DNA of 64,000 bases from contig OX377206.1 of the NCBI GenBank assembly GCA_947396885.1, positions 21,261,114 through 21,325,113 on the forward strand. The letters are read 5' to 3'. The notes beneath the pieces were generated by a model that saw only the letters and a program-made list of their open reading frames with translations, ran no database searches and was not told the origin of the DNA. The stretch is from Heligmosomoides polygyrus polygyrus. Taxonomy: Eukaryota > Nematoda > Chromadorea > Rhabditida > Heligmosomidae. Positions 22,401 through 34,400 of the stretch are shown in pieces; positions within the stretch are counted from its first letter, which is position 1; each line of letters starts with the position of its first letter. A program made the position numbers and the translations under genes.

Positions 22401-25400
22401 CAATATACTTCGCAGGTAAGCAGTCGAGTAAGAGGTTCTGTTGAGGGACGGATCACATCCCAACCCATGAACGCTGGGGCAAGTTGCGAGCTTATGGGGA
22501 AGTCTCGCGCCTCTTCGCGTTTGTCCTCGCTGGGTTCCTTTCAAGGACCAGTGACTAGTGAGTCAGTGACCTGCTCGGAAAGGAGCATAGAGCATATCGC
22601 TACGGATCAAGTAGGCGATATGTTAGCCATATTTCGGGAGGTTTTTAAGGCTCAGAGTATAGCCAGTGTCCCAAAATATGATGGCAAAAATTCGCTAAGC
22701 GCCTTTTTGAGAGGGCTAGAAGTGAAGTTTCCTACCACGGTGTGGTCGGACCCAGATAGACGCGATATATTGGTGAACCACCTTGCAGGAACTGCGCTTT
22801 CAATTTTCAAGGGTTTGCCGCAAAATATTCGCGAAGGAACATATTTTGATGTAGTAGGAGCGCTAAAAATGGCTCGCCAAAACCCGTGTGAGCGCTTTAG
22901 CAATATTAAGGCTTGGGAAAACCTATGCAAGGAAGAAGATGAGTCCCTTGTAGATTTTTGCTGCCGCATGGAAGACCTTTCTAAAAGGATCCATCCCAGT
23001 ATGGAGTGGGATTTCATTAGAGGTTCCAAGTTGTACTCTTGCCTTCAGCACTGGCAGAGTTCCTATTATATGAGGGCCGCGCTGGATGCGGAAGAGGGCC
23101 AAGTGTATGAAGAGGTTAAGCGAGTAGCGGTGCGACTGGAAAAGGTACAGGTAGGCTTTGAAAAAATGAATGATGGTCACAATTCTTCAGAAAAAGGTAT
23201 TGATCGGAGCGCGATCGATACAGGAGAATCCCATCTCGAGAGGGTAACCGAAATTCCGCACCAGTTGGGTGGTCAGTATTCGGCTAAAACCTCACCTAAA
23301 TGCTACTGCTGTGGACATTTTGGGCACATAGCGTCAAAATGTCCAAATAAGGTTCGAGATGTGGAGAAAAGTCGTAACACCCGGGATGGGGTGAATGTTG
23401 CAGGCGACAGCCGCACATCGAGCACTGCAGACGGAATTTCTGCTATCGCTCAACTTGAAGGCTGGTGCAAGAGTGTTCGAGGTAAGGAACGCTTTCGAAG
23501 GAAGCAGCGATGTGCTGCAGGCAAGCCATGCGGCGGAAGCGAGTATCACCAAGATCGGAAGAGGTTTGGCTATGCGAAAGAACGGAAGAATAGCTTCTTA
23601 CCAGCTTGGAATGGTAGTGGTAAGGACCCAGAAATAAAAAAAATTAGGCGCCGAAAGTGCCGGAGGAAGAACAGAATGGGTTCTTGTACGATGAAAAATG
23701 TCAGTGTAATTTGTTTCTACAATTCTAGTCTTACGCTGCGACCATACGAGGATGCTGATCAGGCCTGCTGGGGACATGCCAGTACGATGGAAGGGATGCG
23801 GCGACAAAATGAAGGCGCTAGCGACGAAACAATGAGGAGCCTTCTAATGCTGTCCAGTTTCCCTCCATCCTTCTAATTGTTGCCCTTATTTTCGCTGCTG
23901 TGCCTAAAACGCAAGTGCTTGATATACGCACGAACGTTACATTGTAATATTATCATGTTTTTTTTTCAATCCCTTTTTGGATGGCCTTATAGGCACCATT
24001 ACCCTGTATGATGACTGGGGAAGGAGAAGTTAAATGTCGTCGGATAGATGATTTTAAGCTGGTATGGAACCATACCAACTTATGACCAGTGCAAGTTTGA
24101 TCTACGGTTAGTAGATGACGCTGGTGCCTCAGAGACCACTGAGTTGCATTTTTTTTTTCGGAAAGCGTGAGCGGAGCCGCTCCCTAAAAAGCGACGGATG
24201 TCGTCGATTAACTGCTCAGAAAGCAATGCAGGCGAACTGCAGTAGACTCGTGCATTATAGAGGCCAGTCTTTTAAACTTTCCTTTGGAAAGTGCGAGCGG
24301 ACCCGCTCCTCTAAAAGCGACGGAGGTCGTTGCTGAAACTGTGTAGAGGGTTCAGCCTGCGGTGGGCAGACGAACTGCAGTGCTCTTGTGTTTTCCCACC
24401 AAAGAGTGAGCGGAACCGCTCATTGAGATGCGAGCGACGGAGGTCGTTGCTCAAGATGATTTTTTTAGCGCAGTGGAAGCGCTTGTTTCTCTGAGGGCCC
24501 CCATGTGGAATATACCGGGACCGGTGTATTCTGCAAGTGTTCGTTAAGAGTATGGGGTGGCGGAATGTATCCAGGGGAGGTTTACGACCTGCTCCTGCGG
24601 ATATGCCAGCAATGGCCCCAGAGCCGTAAAACCGTACCGGACGGAGAGTCCGAGGAGCACACGGTAGACACGCCTCCAAGAGAGTCGATAAAAGCCCCCA
24701 GATCTAAGCAACTAGGTTCAGTCTTGGCTTAGCTCTCCTCTAGTCTCCTCTTTGCTCCTTGTTCTAGATTTATTTGTAACCTTCCGATTTTTGCCTTAAT
24801 AAATTATAGCTCCTTGCTCGTTTCGTTCGCGCATCAGTGTAATAGTAGCGCTGGATATCGGACCCGATTCCACCTACAGTAATCGGAAGGATTACCACTA
24901 CGACGACAGCGAGTCACTAGACCTGTCCGACTGAAAGACCTATAACAATCTAGCTCTGCCTACCCAAGGTGTTTCTCTCTTCTCGGTGCACGAATTCTTA
25001 GGGAAGCAAAGCGTGCTTCATTGCCATTATACCGCTGTTATTGTCCTTTGGTCTCGTAAAGGAAATGGATGGAGCAGCCATCCACTTCCTTCACAGTGGG
25101 TAATAAAAAATAATTAAATGTCAACCACTGGGTGACGACAGTAAATAATAGTGTTCATTTGATTATTCGAATATTCGACTATTCGAAATTCGATTATTCG
25201 AAATTCGACTTTTTGAAAATCGAATATTATTCGATCATTCGAAATTCGAAATTTTGAAAATCGAATATTATTCGATCATTCGAAATTCGAAATTTTGAAA
25301 ATCGAATATTGTTCGATCATTCGAATTTCGAAATTTTGAAAATCGAATATTATTCGATCATTCGAAATTCGAAATTTTGAAAATCGAATATTATTCGATC

Positions 25401-28400
25401 ATTCGAAATTCGAAATTTTTTCCCAAGGACAAAGGTATATCACAGGGCCCACATCCATTCCAAATTGCCCACCATGAGTTGGGAATCATTCCTTGTAAAC
25501 TAGGAAGGAATCAATGTTGTGGCTCATCCTCACATGTGCATATTAACATGTAGACGACAATGCGTTCCAATTTGGGACGCACCTCTCATAAAATTATTTT
25601 GAAACCACCGATTTGGCTCAAACTTCACCTATGAGGGTTTTTGGGATCCTGAACACGAATCCGACGCTCGTTTCACCGAATACGGTAGGTACAGGTAAAT
25701 GAGAGTGATCGGTCGTCTCATTCTCGAGTCTCATAACAGGTAATAATTAAAGTACACTCACATCAAATTTCTGATTTTTATAATGGTGTTCAGCACGAAT
25801 TTTTATGGGTGGTAATACCTGTTCAACAATACAAAAATAACGCATCGATTGTTACTGGTTAATTTTGAGGGGCGATATCGTATCTCACTTTCTCTCGCGC
25901 GCGCGGTATGCGTGATTTTCACATGCAGGGCACGCATGTTATCAATGATAAACGAATTGAAGACAGACTTCTTACTTATAATCAACACCCTAAGGCGAAG
26001 TTTGAGCCAAGTCGAATTTGACCCGACCACCTATGTTGTCGATATGGGTGGCCTTCTGCTGCATTCGGTGAAACGAACCTCAGACTTGTGACCCCCAGGG
26101 TGACGTTTGGGTCACGGGATGTCGTGTCGTGAGGGGCTTGGTCCCACACAACAGACCCGCGAAAATCGCTCTGCTCGTCAACGTGTTAAATGAGCTTCAT
26201 TACAACAGGGTTGTTTTCCTTAGCCCATCCGTAGCACTGAGTCATCCGTACCGGAAGTACCAAAAAGCTTGCAAACACAATAGTCAACAAACTCACCAAC
26301 ACGTTCCATCGAAAGGCATTGACGGCAAATTACCCACAGTACTGAGGACAAGGCGTAGCTTTCTCTTTGCATCCAGAAACGCTCTGCAATTGTATTTAGC
26401 TGAACCGCAAACCATTTGTTTAGAGAACATAAGAAGAACAGACGTGCTTACCTGCACTCCGTAAGATTCTCTGGTGAATAATAAGTAACAACTTGTTCTG
26501 AAGGCGCACTTTCCGACGCAGAAGACGCAAGTTCACCATGACCGTGCATCTCCTCTGCAAACGGTGCAGCGGCCCTTTGGTATTTCGCCAAAATGTCGTC
26601 GGCAGAGCGCTGATCCAAATCTGCAAGTAAAAAAAACGCAGTGTTAACAGTCGTTTCTTAACATATAAAACCAGATCAGCAACATTCAGGGCAACTTTTG
26701 CACTAAGGTGACCCGCTACAGCATAGTTTGAAAGTTAGTAGGCGACGAAGGATTGCTCTCGCACAGCATTCTGCTTTATTATGATATCTGTTACTTCGAA
26801 CTGGTTTTTGGACCAGACAATGGCTTCCATATATTTGGGAACGATATGTAGGAAACAGAATTTGGGCTGCCACTAATCACAGTCAACAACGACAAAAACT
26901 GACCAGCAATGTGATTTTCACTTTGACTGTTCGTAATCGAATGACTCGAATCTTCTCGCCTGGTAGAGTTCCATTCGCTGAGCAGGTCCGATAACGTTGA
27001 AGAATGCGGTATTTGACGGAACGATGAACCAGTCATGCCTGTAAGCATTAGTGTCACATCTTTCAAGCGAACAACGCGAGGTTTACGGGCAACATTCTAG
27101 AGACATCCAAAAACGAACAAAAAACCAAGGGGCAGCACATATGTATGAATTCATTTACCTTTGCGAACTTTGTCACCAACTTTGAGCAATCCCTGCTGTA
27201 GAAGAGCCAGCTTCTTGCGGCCACTGCTGGAGGGCGATGTTGGGGTACGGAACTGCTCAACGTCGTACGAACTTCCCATAGCCGATGAATACGAAGGCGA
27301 GCTATAGGTCGATATATACGACGAAGATGGTCCAGCCTGATCAGCTGACTGCTGCTTTTGAGGCTAAATAGCATAGTCATTATTCGCAGACATAAGCAAC
27401 CACGTGACTTTTGCTTTGAAAACTTCCCCAGAAGTTTGCTAGAAGGGGGTAGTACCTAGCAGATAAGTGAAAACACAGCGTATCGTGGTTTTGCTCAAAC
27501 TGGAGAGCACATAACAAACCAGCCTCATCGAGTGGGATCTGCTGCTTTTATTCGACCCGGTGACGCAATAATTCCGTAACGTTAAAAACAGAGCAAAACT
27601 GTCGATGTCCTTACTGTAAGGGTTCGTGCCCAACCATCCCCTCCCTCCTCCCGTCATTCAAGAAAAGGAATCTCTATGCGTTTAAGTTTCAAACAGCATA
27701 ATATACCTCTAGGAGCGTAGTACTGAGCGAGTCCATTGCTCTAGGCCTCTCCCGGTCTTCCCTAAAACTAAAAAAGTGATAATAAAAGCTGTCTCGCCAC
27801 ACGAGCTAACCAGGAACTCGACATTAACTCGCGGACTCTACAACTCTCACTTGCTCATCTCCGAGTCTGCTTCACTTCGACTGTACGAAAAGGAACTTCC
27901 GCTGCTGTGACGTCGAAGCCTCGGCCCGTTGTCACCAGAATGATGACCATCAACCAGGGGATGCACACTCACACACGGTACAGCAATACGCTAAATTCGG
28001 ATCACCTTATTTGTGTTGAGAGAAAAATTGGTAAAATCAGGTAATGCAGAATGATTCAATGACTAAGATATCGTTTACACTTCAGATGCCGCGCGGACTG
28101 ATAGTGTGAGCGCTATCGATATTAATGCCTCGCACAGCCTTGTCGATAACGATGGTTCTCACACCAATGCCGCGCACGACATCTGAAGTGTGACTGTTGC
28201 CCAACCGAGAACAAATAGGAGTAAGAACATGCCGAGGTTCCTGCGTCACTGCTGCCGTTTCGGTCTCCACGCTCGTATGCTACATCATTGCCCTACAAGA
28301 GAAGAGAAGAACTTACGACTTCAATTCTCCACGATCGCTAAGATACGGAAAACTTACATGACGTCCCCGTTCTCGACCACCATCTGCTTCAGAGTCGCTG

Positions 28401-31400
28401 GCTATGGCATCAAGTGACCAGGTATCACTCCTATCCTCTGTAGCTCCACCGGTTCCACAGAGCGACCCCGTGCTAAAAAGAAGAAGAATTGTCATAAACA
28501 ACCAACTAATTTTCGTTCATATAAATGAATGAAATCTGTATTGAGATACCGATGAACATGACGTCCTCTTTGGCTACCATCGCCAGCGTCAAGTGAGGGC
28601 GGCAAGGAAGGTCCCTCGTCGTCCGATGGTACCACATTCGTTGACCAGCTGTCAGACAGCAGCGACCGTTGGTCATCGCCTAAATGTAAAGCTATGTTAG
28701 GCAGGTGAAGCTGAGCAACATTAACCACTGTACTGACTTGTCATATCGTTTCGGAGTGAACCCAGCTTCTCATTTTACAGAGGAGAAATTATGGGAAAGA
28801 TAAGCAAATAATTCATACCTTTCTTACTAGCATACAACACACGCATCAATTGTAGTATAATAAAAGGTAAATGGGCGCAATACCGGTTGGAGGGAGATAT
28901 CTAGGCCTGGATATTCTCGATATAGAGCCTATGGTTGGATAGAATGTTTCGCTTTCCTAGCGGTGACCTACCCCCACACTAGGACTGCTAGAAAAATGAA
29001 CTACAGTACGAAAAAAGCAGAAAAAACCCATCATCAAAACTCTCACCCCACCCCAACCCTATTCTGCCGGTAAATTATCCTAATACGTCACTTCGAGGGT
29101 AGGCAGCGTAACTCACCACAGCAAATGAGAATATCTTGTCATAACTATTAAAATTCTAATAAACAGCAGCCAACCGACTACGGAGGCTTACTTTATGGAG
29201 TACCGATGACCACAAATCGAGAGATATCGTTTGTAAAATCAAAAGTCGAACATACATGAGATGGGAGTCGCAAAGTCTCCGAGGCGGTTGACTGCACTTT
29301 ACCAGAATTGTAGTCGACTTGCTCTTTGGAAAGCATGATTTCCTGAATGTAATTCCGGCCTAATCCCGTACATTCCCTCCCTCTCGCTGGATTGCAATGT
29401 AACGCAATTTTCACTAAACATGTCGTGCACCGCTTCAATATGACAGGCAACGGTATCGATAAGGCGGCTCATGAGATCCATATTAATGGATTTTACGATG
29501 GCAAACTGCGCAGTGGTCCAAACACAAACGCTCCGTAACTCAAACTATACGGTTTGTTGGCTCGCTTTTTTTATGATCTATACCTATGCCCAAGCGTCAC
29601 TGATGTTTGAGTTTTGAATAAATGAACGAGTAAACGAAGCAATTTAAAATCAGTAAAATCAGAAATAAAGGTAAGGCAAGACCTACGTCTGTTCTGCTGA
29701 GAAGAACTCGGCACTGTGAACTTTCCAAACTTCTCCTCAAGCCCTTCAGCATTCTGTTTTCGTACAGCAACAGGAACTCCGCTTGGAAGAACTCTCTGCG
29801 CTCTGTCGGTTTCGGATCCCGCAGCTGTCGATACGGCACCAAGATCGGCCATTTCTAAATTTGTCGGAGGAAGATTAAATTCGAAGCATAAAATGTTGGC
29901 CAAAAAGAAACCAACCATTCTCTTGGCCGTCTCGCAATCCTTGGCTAGGAGCTTGACTCAGCGGAGACTCCCTCCCATCAAGACTTGCTGAACCTCTCCC
30001 GCTGAGTCCAATCTCATCCACATCCGAGACATTATCAGGGATCGTTGACGCTCCGTCCTCGTCGAGAAGCAGCATTCTTAAAATAATATCAAAACGACTG
30101 CATGGAAAAAAGTAACTGATTATGAAAAAGAAGCAAAAAAACTACCTATCTTCCTGAGGTGCCTCAAGACTGCTTGAAATTGAACCCACTTCCTGCTGCT
30201 CTGCACCTTCCTCCTCGAGGTCAGACGCGTTGTCGGGAGTATGGTCCGACACAGCTGATCCAACTGAAACGAGACGGTGAGCAACCTAGCAATCTAGGAA
30301 TGGCTTCAGTAGAAGTGGATATTTAGGTACTACGGAACCAACTTCTTGTTTCGGCCTACAAGAATTTTCGACCCACTTGTGCTTCCTGTGTCAACAAAAC
30401 GAGTCCTCTTCTGTGCCCCACTTCTGCTATGCTTCTTTGAGCCTCCGCTTGCAGCTAAACTCTCCATATATTTGTCTTCGGGCACTAGACCAATCGGATC
30501 TCTAAAAAACCACCACAGTTGGAGAAATGGTCACACTCGAAGAAATCGCTGAAACTGCAGACTTACGATTGAGTTTCCATTTGAAATACAACGACATCGA
30601 AAAACTCTTGAGGCAATCTGGGCACGTTCGATGAGGAGTGTGAGCGGGAAAGGGTGCGTGGTGGAGAGGTGGACAGCGAGTTATGAACTGAAAACTCACG
30701 TTTGTTAATTGACTACTCAAACTGGCTGCAGTTCTACTATGAGACTAATCAGCGTCATCTTCCTAGTTTGATGGGAACAACCTGAAAGTATATGACATCG
30801 CGTAAAACTACATCACGCTGTTCTCCAACTAGAACTGCCCTAAGTCTATGGCTATATGTAGGTTCTCGCACGAAACAATGGTGATGAGGAACCGTGAGAG
30901 GACCCCTCATATTTGCCGCCTATTTTAAATGATTTGAGACAAACAATTGATCAGTAACGATAAATTAACAAATAGCCCTGAAAGCTCTGAAACTGACCCA
31001 GGCAGGAGAAACAGGTAAAAGTCTATAACGGTGGGCCCACCATTGCTTTCTTCGTAACACAACAAAGATGACACACACAGCTACATGAGCATTCTAATGA
31101 TGTACGGATATCTGTAGTAGCTAGGGAAACGCCACCAGGCTTTATATACAGGGTGAACCATAAGTCCTGCAACAAAAATAGGCGACCTTATTAGGAGTTT
31201 TTTCCATTGCGGATAACCACATACCAACTGCTATGTAGCATAAATATAGTGTTATAATCCTTGCCAAAAATAGGCGACATTATTAGGAGTCTTTTTCCAT
31301 TACGGATAACCAAATAGCAATTGCTATGTAGCATAAATATAGTGCTATATTTCTTGCCAGTATCATGTTGCTGCTCTTATTAGAAAGTAGTGCGCTTCCA

Positions 31401-34400
31401 CGTAAAACTACCGAAAATTTTTCTGTGGTCCACGGTGGAGCAATCCCGCTCCGACGTGGCTAAATTTCTGAATATTGGTGGTAGAACTTTCGGTATTATG
31501 GTATCCTGTACGGCAATCTAAAGTCTTATTACGAATGAACAGTAAATGAATGGATCTGAACGACAATAGAAGAACGTTAATAGTTCTCTGATCATACACG
31601 ATGCAGCAATGAGCTGGAACAAATGCAATATTAAGCTGTGTGCGTAATCACACCAAAGGGGCTTGTGCCCGCGGCACGCCTGCAATGTATCTTAAATTTG
31701 GTAAGTTAGATCAGCCAGACCCCAGAGTTCCTTCCCTCGCCTAGATCTGTGCAGAGATCGTGTTTATGTGAGCGTTTCACGACTATGTTCAATTTGTGAG
31801 CGGGCACCTGCCCGCTAAGTATCGCGTAACCTACTAATACGTGATTTGTAGTTATTAGAAAACTACAAGGGAAGCTCTACAAGCTCACAAGAAAGTCGAA
31901 TACTCAGCTATAAGAAGAAGAAGAGAGCTGAAAGAAAAATTTGTAAGCGCAGTTGCAGCGCGTTGCTCAGGCTGGGTATTCAGTGACTGCTTCATTTGAT
32001 GAAAAAATTCTAAAAGCTGAGCGATCCCAGAAAGGTCAAAATAATAGTGGCGTTTAACAGTACCTCTGGGGAATGATATGCAAACAATGGCATGGCAGCT
32101 GCTCGTCTTACATGATTTTCCAAAATTTCTTACCTCATACCCTAGGGTTTTGTATAAAAAGAGTGAGAATCCGCAAAAATGTTTCTTCTATGGGCACAAA
32201 AATATATTTCCGCAAAAATGTTTCTTCTATAGGCACAAAAATATATTACCAAAGCCTAGAAAAATTATTCTCTAATCAGACGTTCAGCGGCCCAGTGGCC
32301 GTCAAACGTCTGGTTTAGGCCTTCTTACTCGCGTTACAGTTAAAAACAGGTTTTACGGGAAAGCGGGACGAAAGGGTACAATCTTCAAAACTGCTTCTAT
32401 GAAGCCTTACCACCCTCTATCGCACGTACGTCGATTTATACTCCGAAGTACAAATTCTCGACGTGGCGAGGAGCAGATTGTGATAATCTTGTGATAGCTC
32501 TCTACAGCTAAATATCCGACGGCAGTAATAATCCTCCGGTCATTCTCCCTACCCCCCCCCCCCCCCCCGACATTACAACAACACCCCCTTACCCATGTGC
32601 AGGTAGATACAGGCAGAAAAATGTAGTCAGCATCAGTCAGTAGTGACAGTGAGAGGCATGTACACGCACACGCTGCCTTTCAAAGGTCATCTGAAAAACG
32701 CATGCTTCGCAATGTTTGATCTGTGGCACATCTTCTTGATCTAGATGCACGTCGTGCGACATTCCTGTCACATACACGTTGGACAATAGTGAGAACAAAG
32801 TACTTGTCCGCCCTTCCAGGTTCCTTCCACCGATCCCCCTTCCTATTACTGGTCCCACCTTCACTGGTCCCTTCTTCACTGATCCCCTCTTTTGGCAGCC
32901 CCCCACCCCTCACTGGTCCCCTCTTCACTGGTCCCCCTCTTTTGGCAGCCCCCTTCACTGGCCCTCATAAATGGTCCCCTTTACCGGTCCCTCCTTTACT
33001 GCCCCACCCCCTTCACAGCTCCACCATTACTGGTCTCATCTTCACTGATCCCGTTTACTGGTCCCCTCCCCTTCACTGGTAGCCATTAATGGTCCTGCCT
33101 TCACTGGTCCACTCTTCACTGGTCCTCCGTTGATGGTTCCCCCTTCACAGGACCCTTCCACTTCACTGGTTTCCGTTCACTTCCCCCCCCCCCTATCCAA
33201 CCCTCACCTTAGTGGTATTCTTTATTGTCCGTCACTGGCTCCCATTAAAGGTCCTACCCTTACTGGTATCCCTCCCCCTTCACTAGTCCTCCCACCCTTC
33301 ACTGGACCCCTGCTTACTGGTCTCCCCTTTAGCGGTCTCCCATTACACGGTTTCGGAATCTTGACACCCCTTGCGCGGCATAGGTGACATCTCTTCTGAA
33401 CCCAGACACCACTGCATGAAAACCGTAATACCTCTTCTGAGCCCAGACACCCCTTACGTGACATCGCTAACAAGCCTTCTGAATTCGAGCGCCTGTTGCA
33501 CGACGTCGGTGACACATCTTCTCAAGCCGGACGTCTATTGAAGGACTTATGAACCCGAACGCCCTTTGCGCAACATGGGTGACACGTCTTCTGACGCTCT
33601 CAAAACGATATGGGTGACACCTAGTCTGCACCCGGACGTCTGTTACTCGACGTCTAGGAAAGGCCAGGCGGATGAGCAGACGGACGGACAACCGCTTACT
33701 CTTTTACATATAGTAGGATATCTTCTTTGGAACAAATGAGGAATAAAAATCCGTAAGAGGCACTGCCACGCGAGCTGCAAAGCTACCCGCACGATCTGAA
33801 GGCTCTAATCAATCAAGAAGCTGCCGCTTGTGAATAATACTGCTCCACCATAATCTACAAACCAGGAGCTAAAGTGTTTCAAACTGTGCCAAATTTGGAG
33901 CATTCTTTGCCTTTTTGTACAATTGACTCTCTGTTGCTTATGGTTCACCCTGTATAGTTGGATACAGCATAGACCTCTGCATTCGCACTGAAAAGGGACG
34001 TCTGTGAATTTACCCCCACTGATTCATAACAAGATCTACATGGCTTGTAAGCCATCCAACAAGGAGCACAAGGTGAAGATTGTTTGTGCTGCGGAAACTG
34101 TGTGGTTTAAAACGGCAAAAATTGTCGCCTAGCAAACCTGTTACGGCTTGCATTTGGTTGACACTTGGGTTAAAATTGGAAAGCTTACACGAATTCGGAA
34201 TAAAGAAAGAGCGGCAAAATGACCGCCACTAGTTGCATAGTGAAGGACACATATCCTCGAACTCCCAAACATGAGTCACTAGGCGAGAAATGTTTGCCAT
34301 TTTTGAACCACCCAGTGGCATACACCGAAAAGGAACTTCACTCCCATGCTCCTTGTTAGATGTTCTACAAGACCAAACAGTTATTATTGAGAATCGTTGG

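Larger units (their letters stand above)
21236..24936 (+). mobile_element. Gag-only LTR retrotransposon
   Basis: Two LTRs of 429 bp (21240-21668 and 24504-24932) appear identical. The element is flanked by GAAA on both sides (21236-21239 and 24933-24936), a 4-bp target duplication. Between the LTRs there is one gag-like ORF but no protease, reverse transcriptase, RNase H or integrase. It must therefore rely on proteins from a related complete element. Matching LTRs imply a very recent insertion. It sits in the large intron of rme-6, in the opposite orientation to the gene. Confidence 0.9.

Noticed and set aside
23395..23637. A protease or second ORF overlapping the end of gag
   Set aside because: The 80-codon frame has no Asp-Ser/Thr-Gly active site and overlaps the basic gag tail.
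29193..29450. An 85-codon minus-strand frame taken as an rme-6 exon
   Set aside because: Exons 29854-29687 and 28679-28550 join in phase and match the family directly, leaving no place for it.
33222..33691. Coding frames in the CACTGGTCCC region
   Set aside because: They follow the minisatellite in all frames and lack protein motifs.
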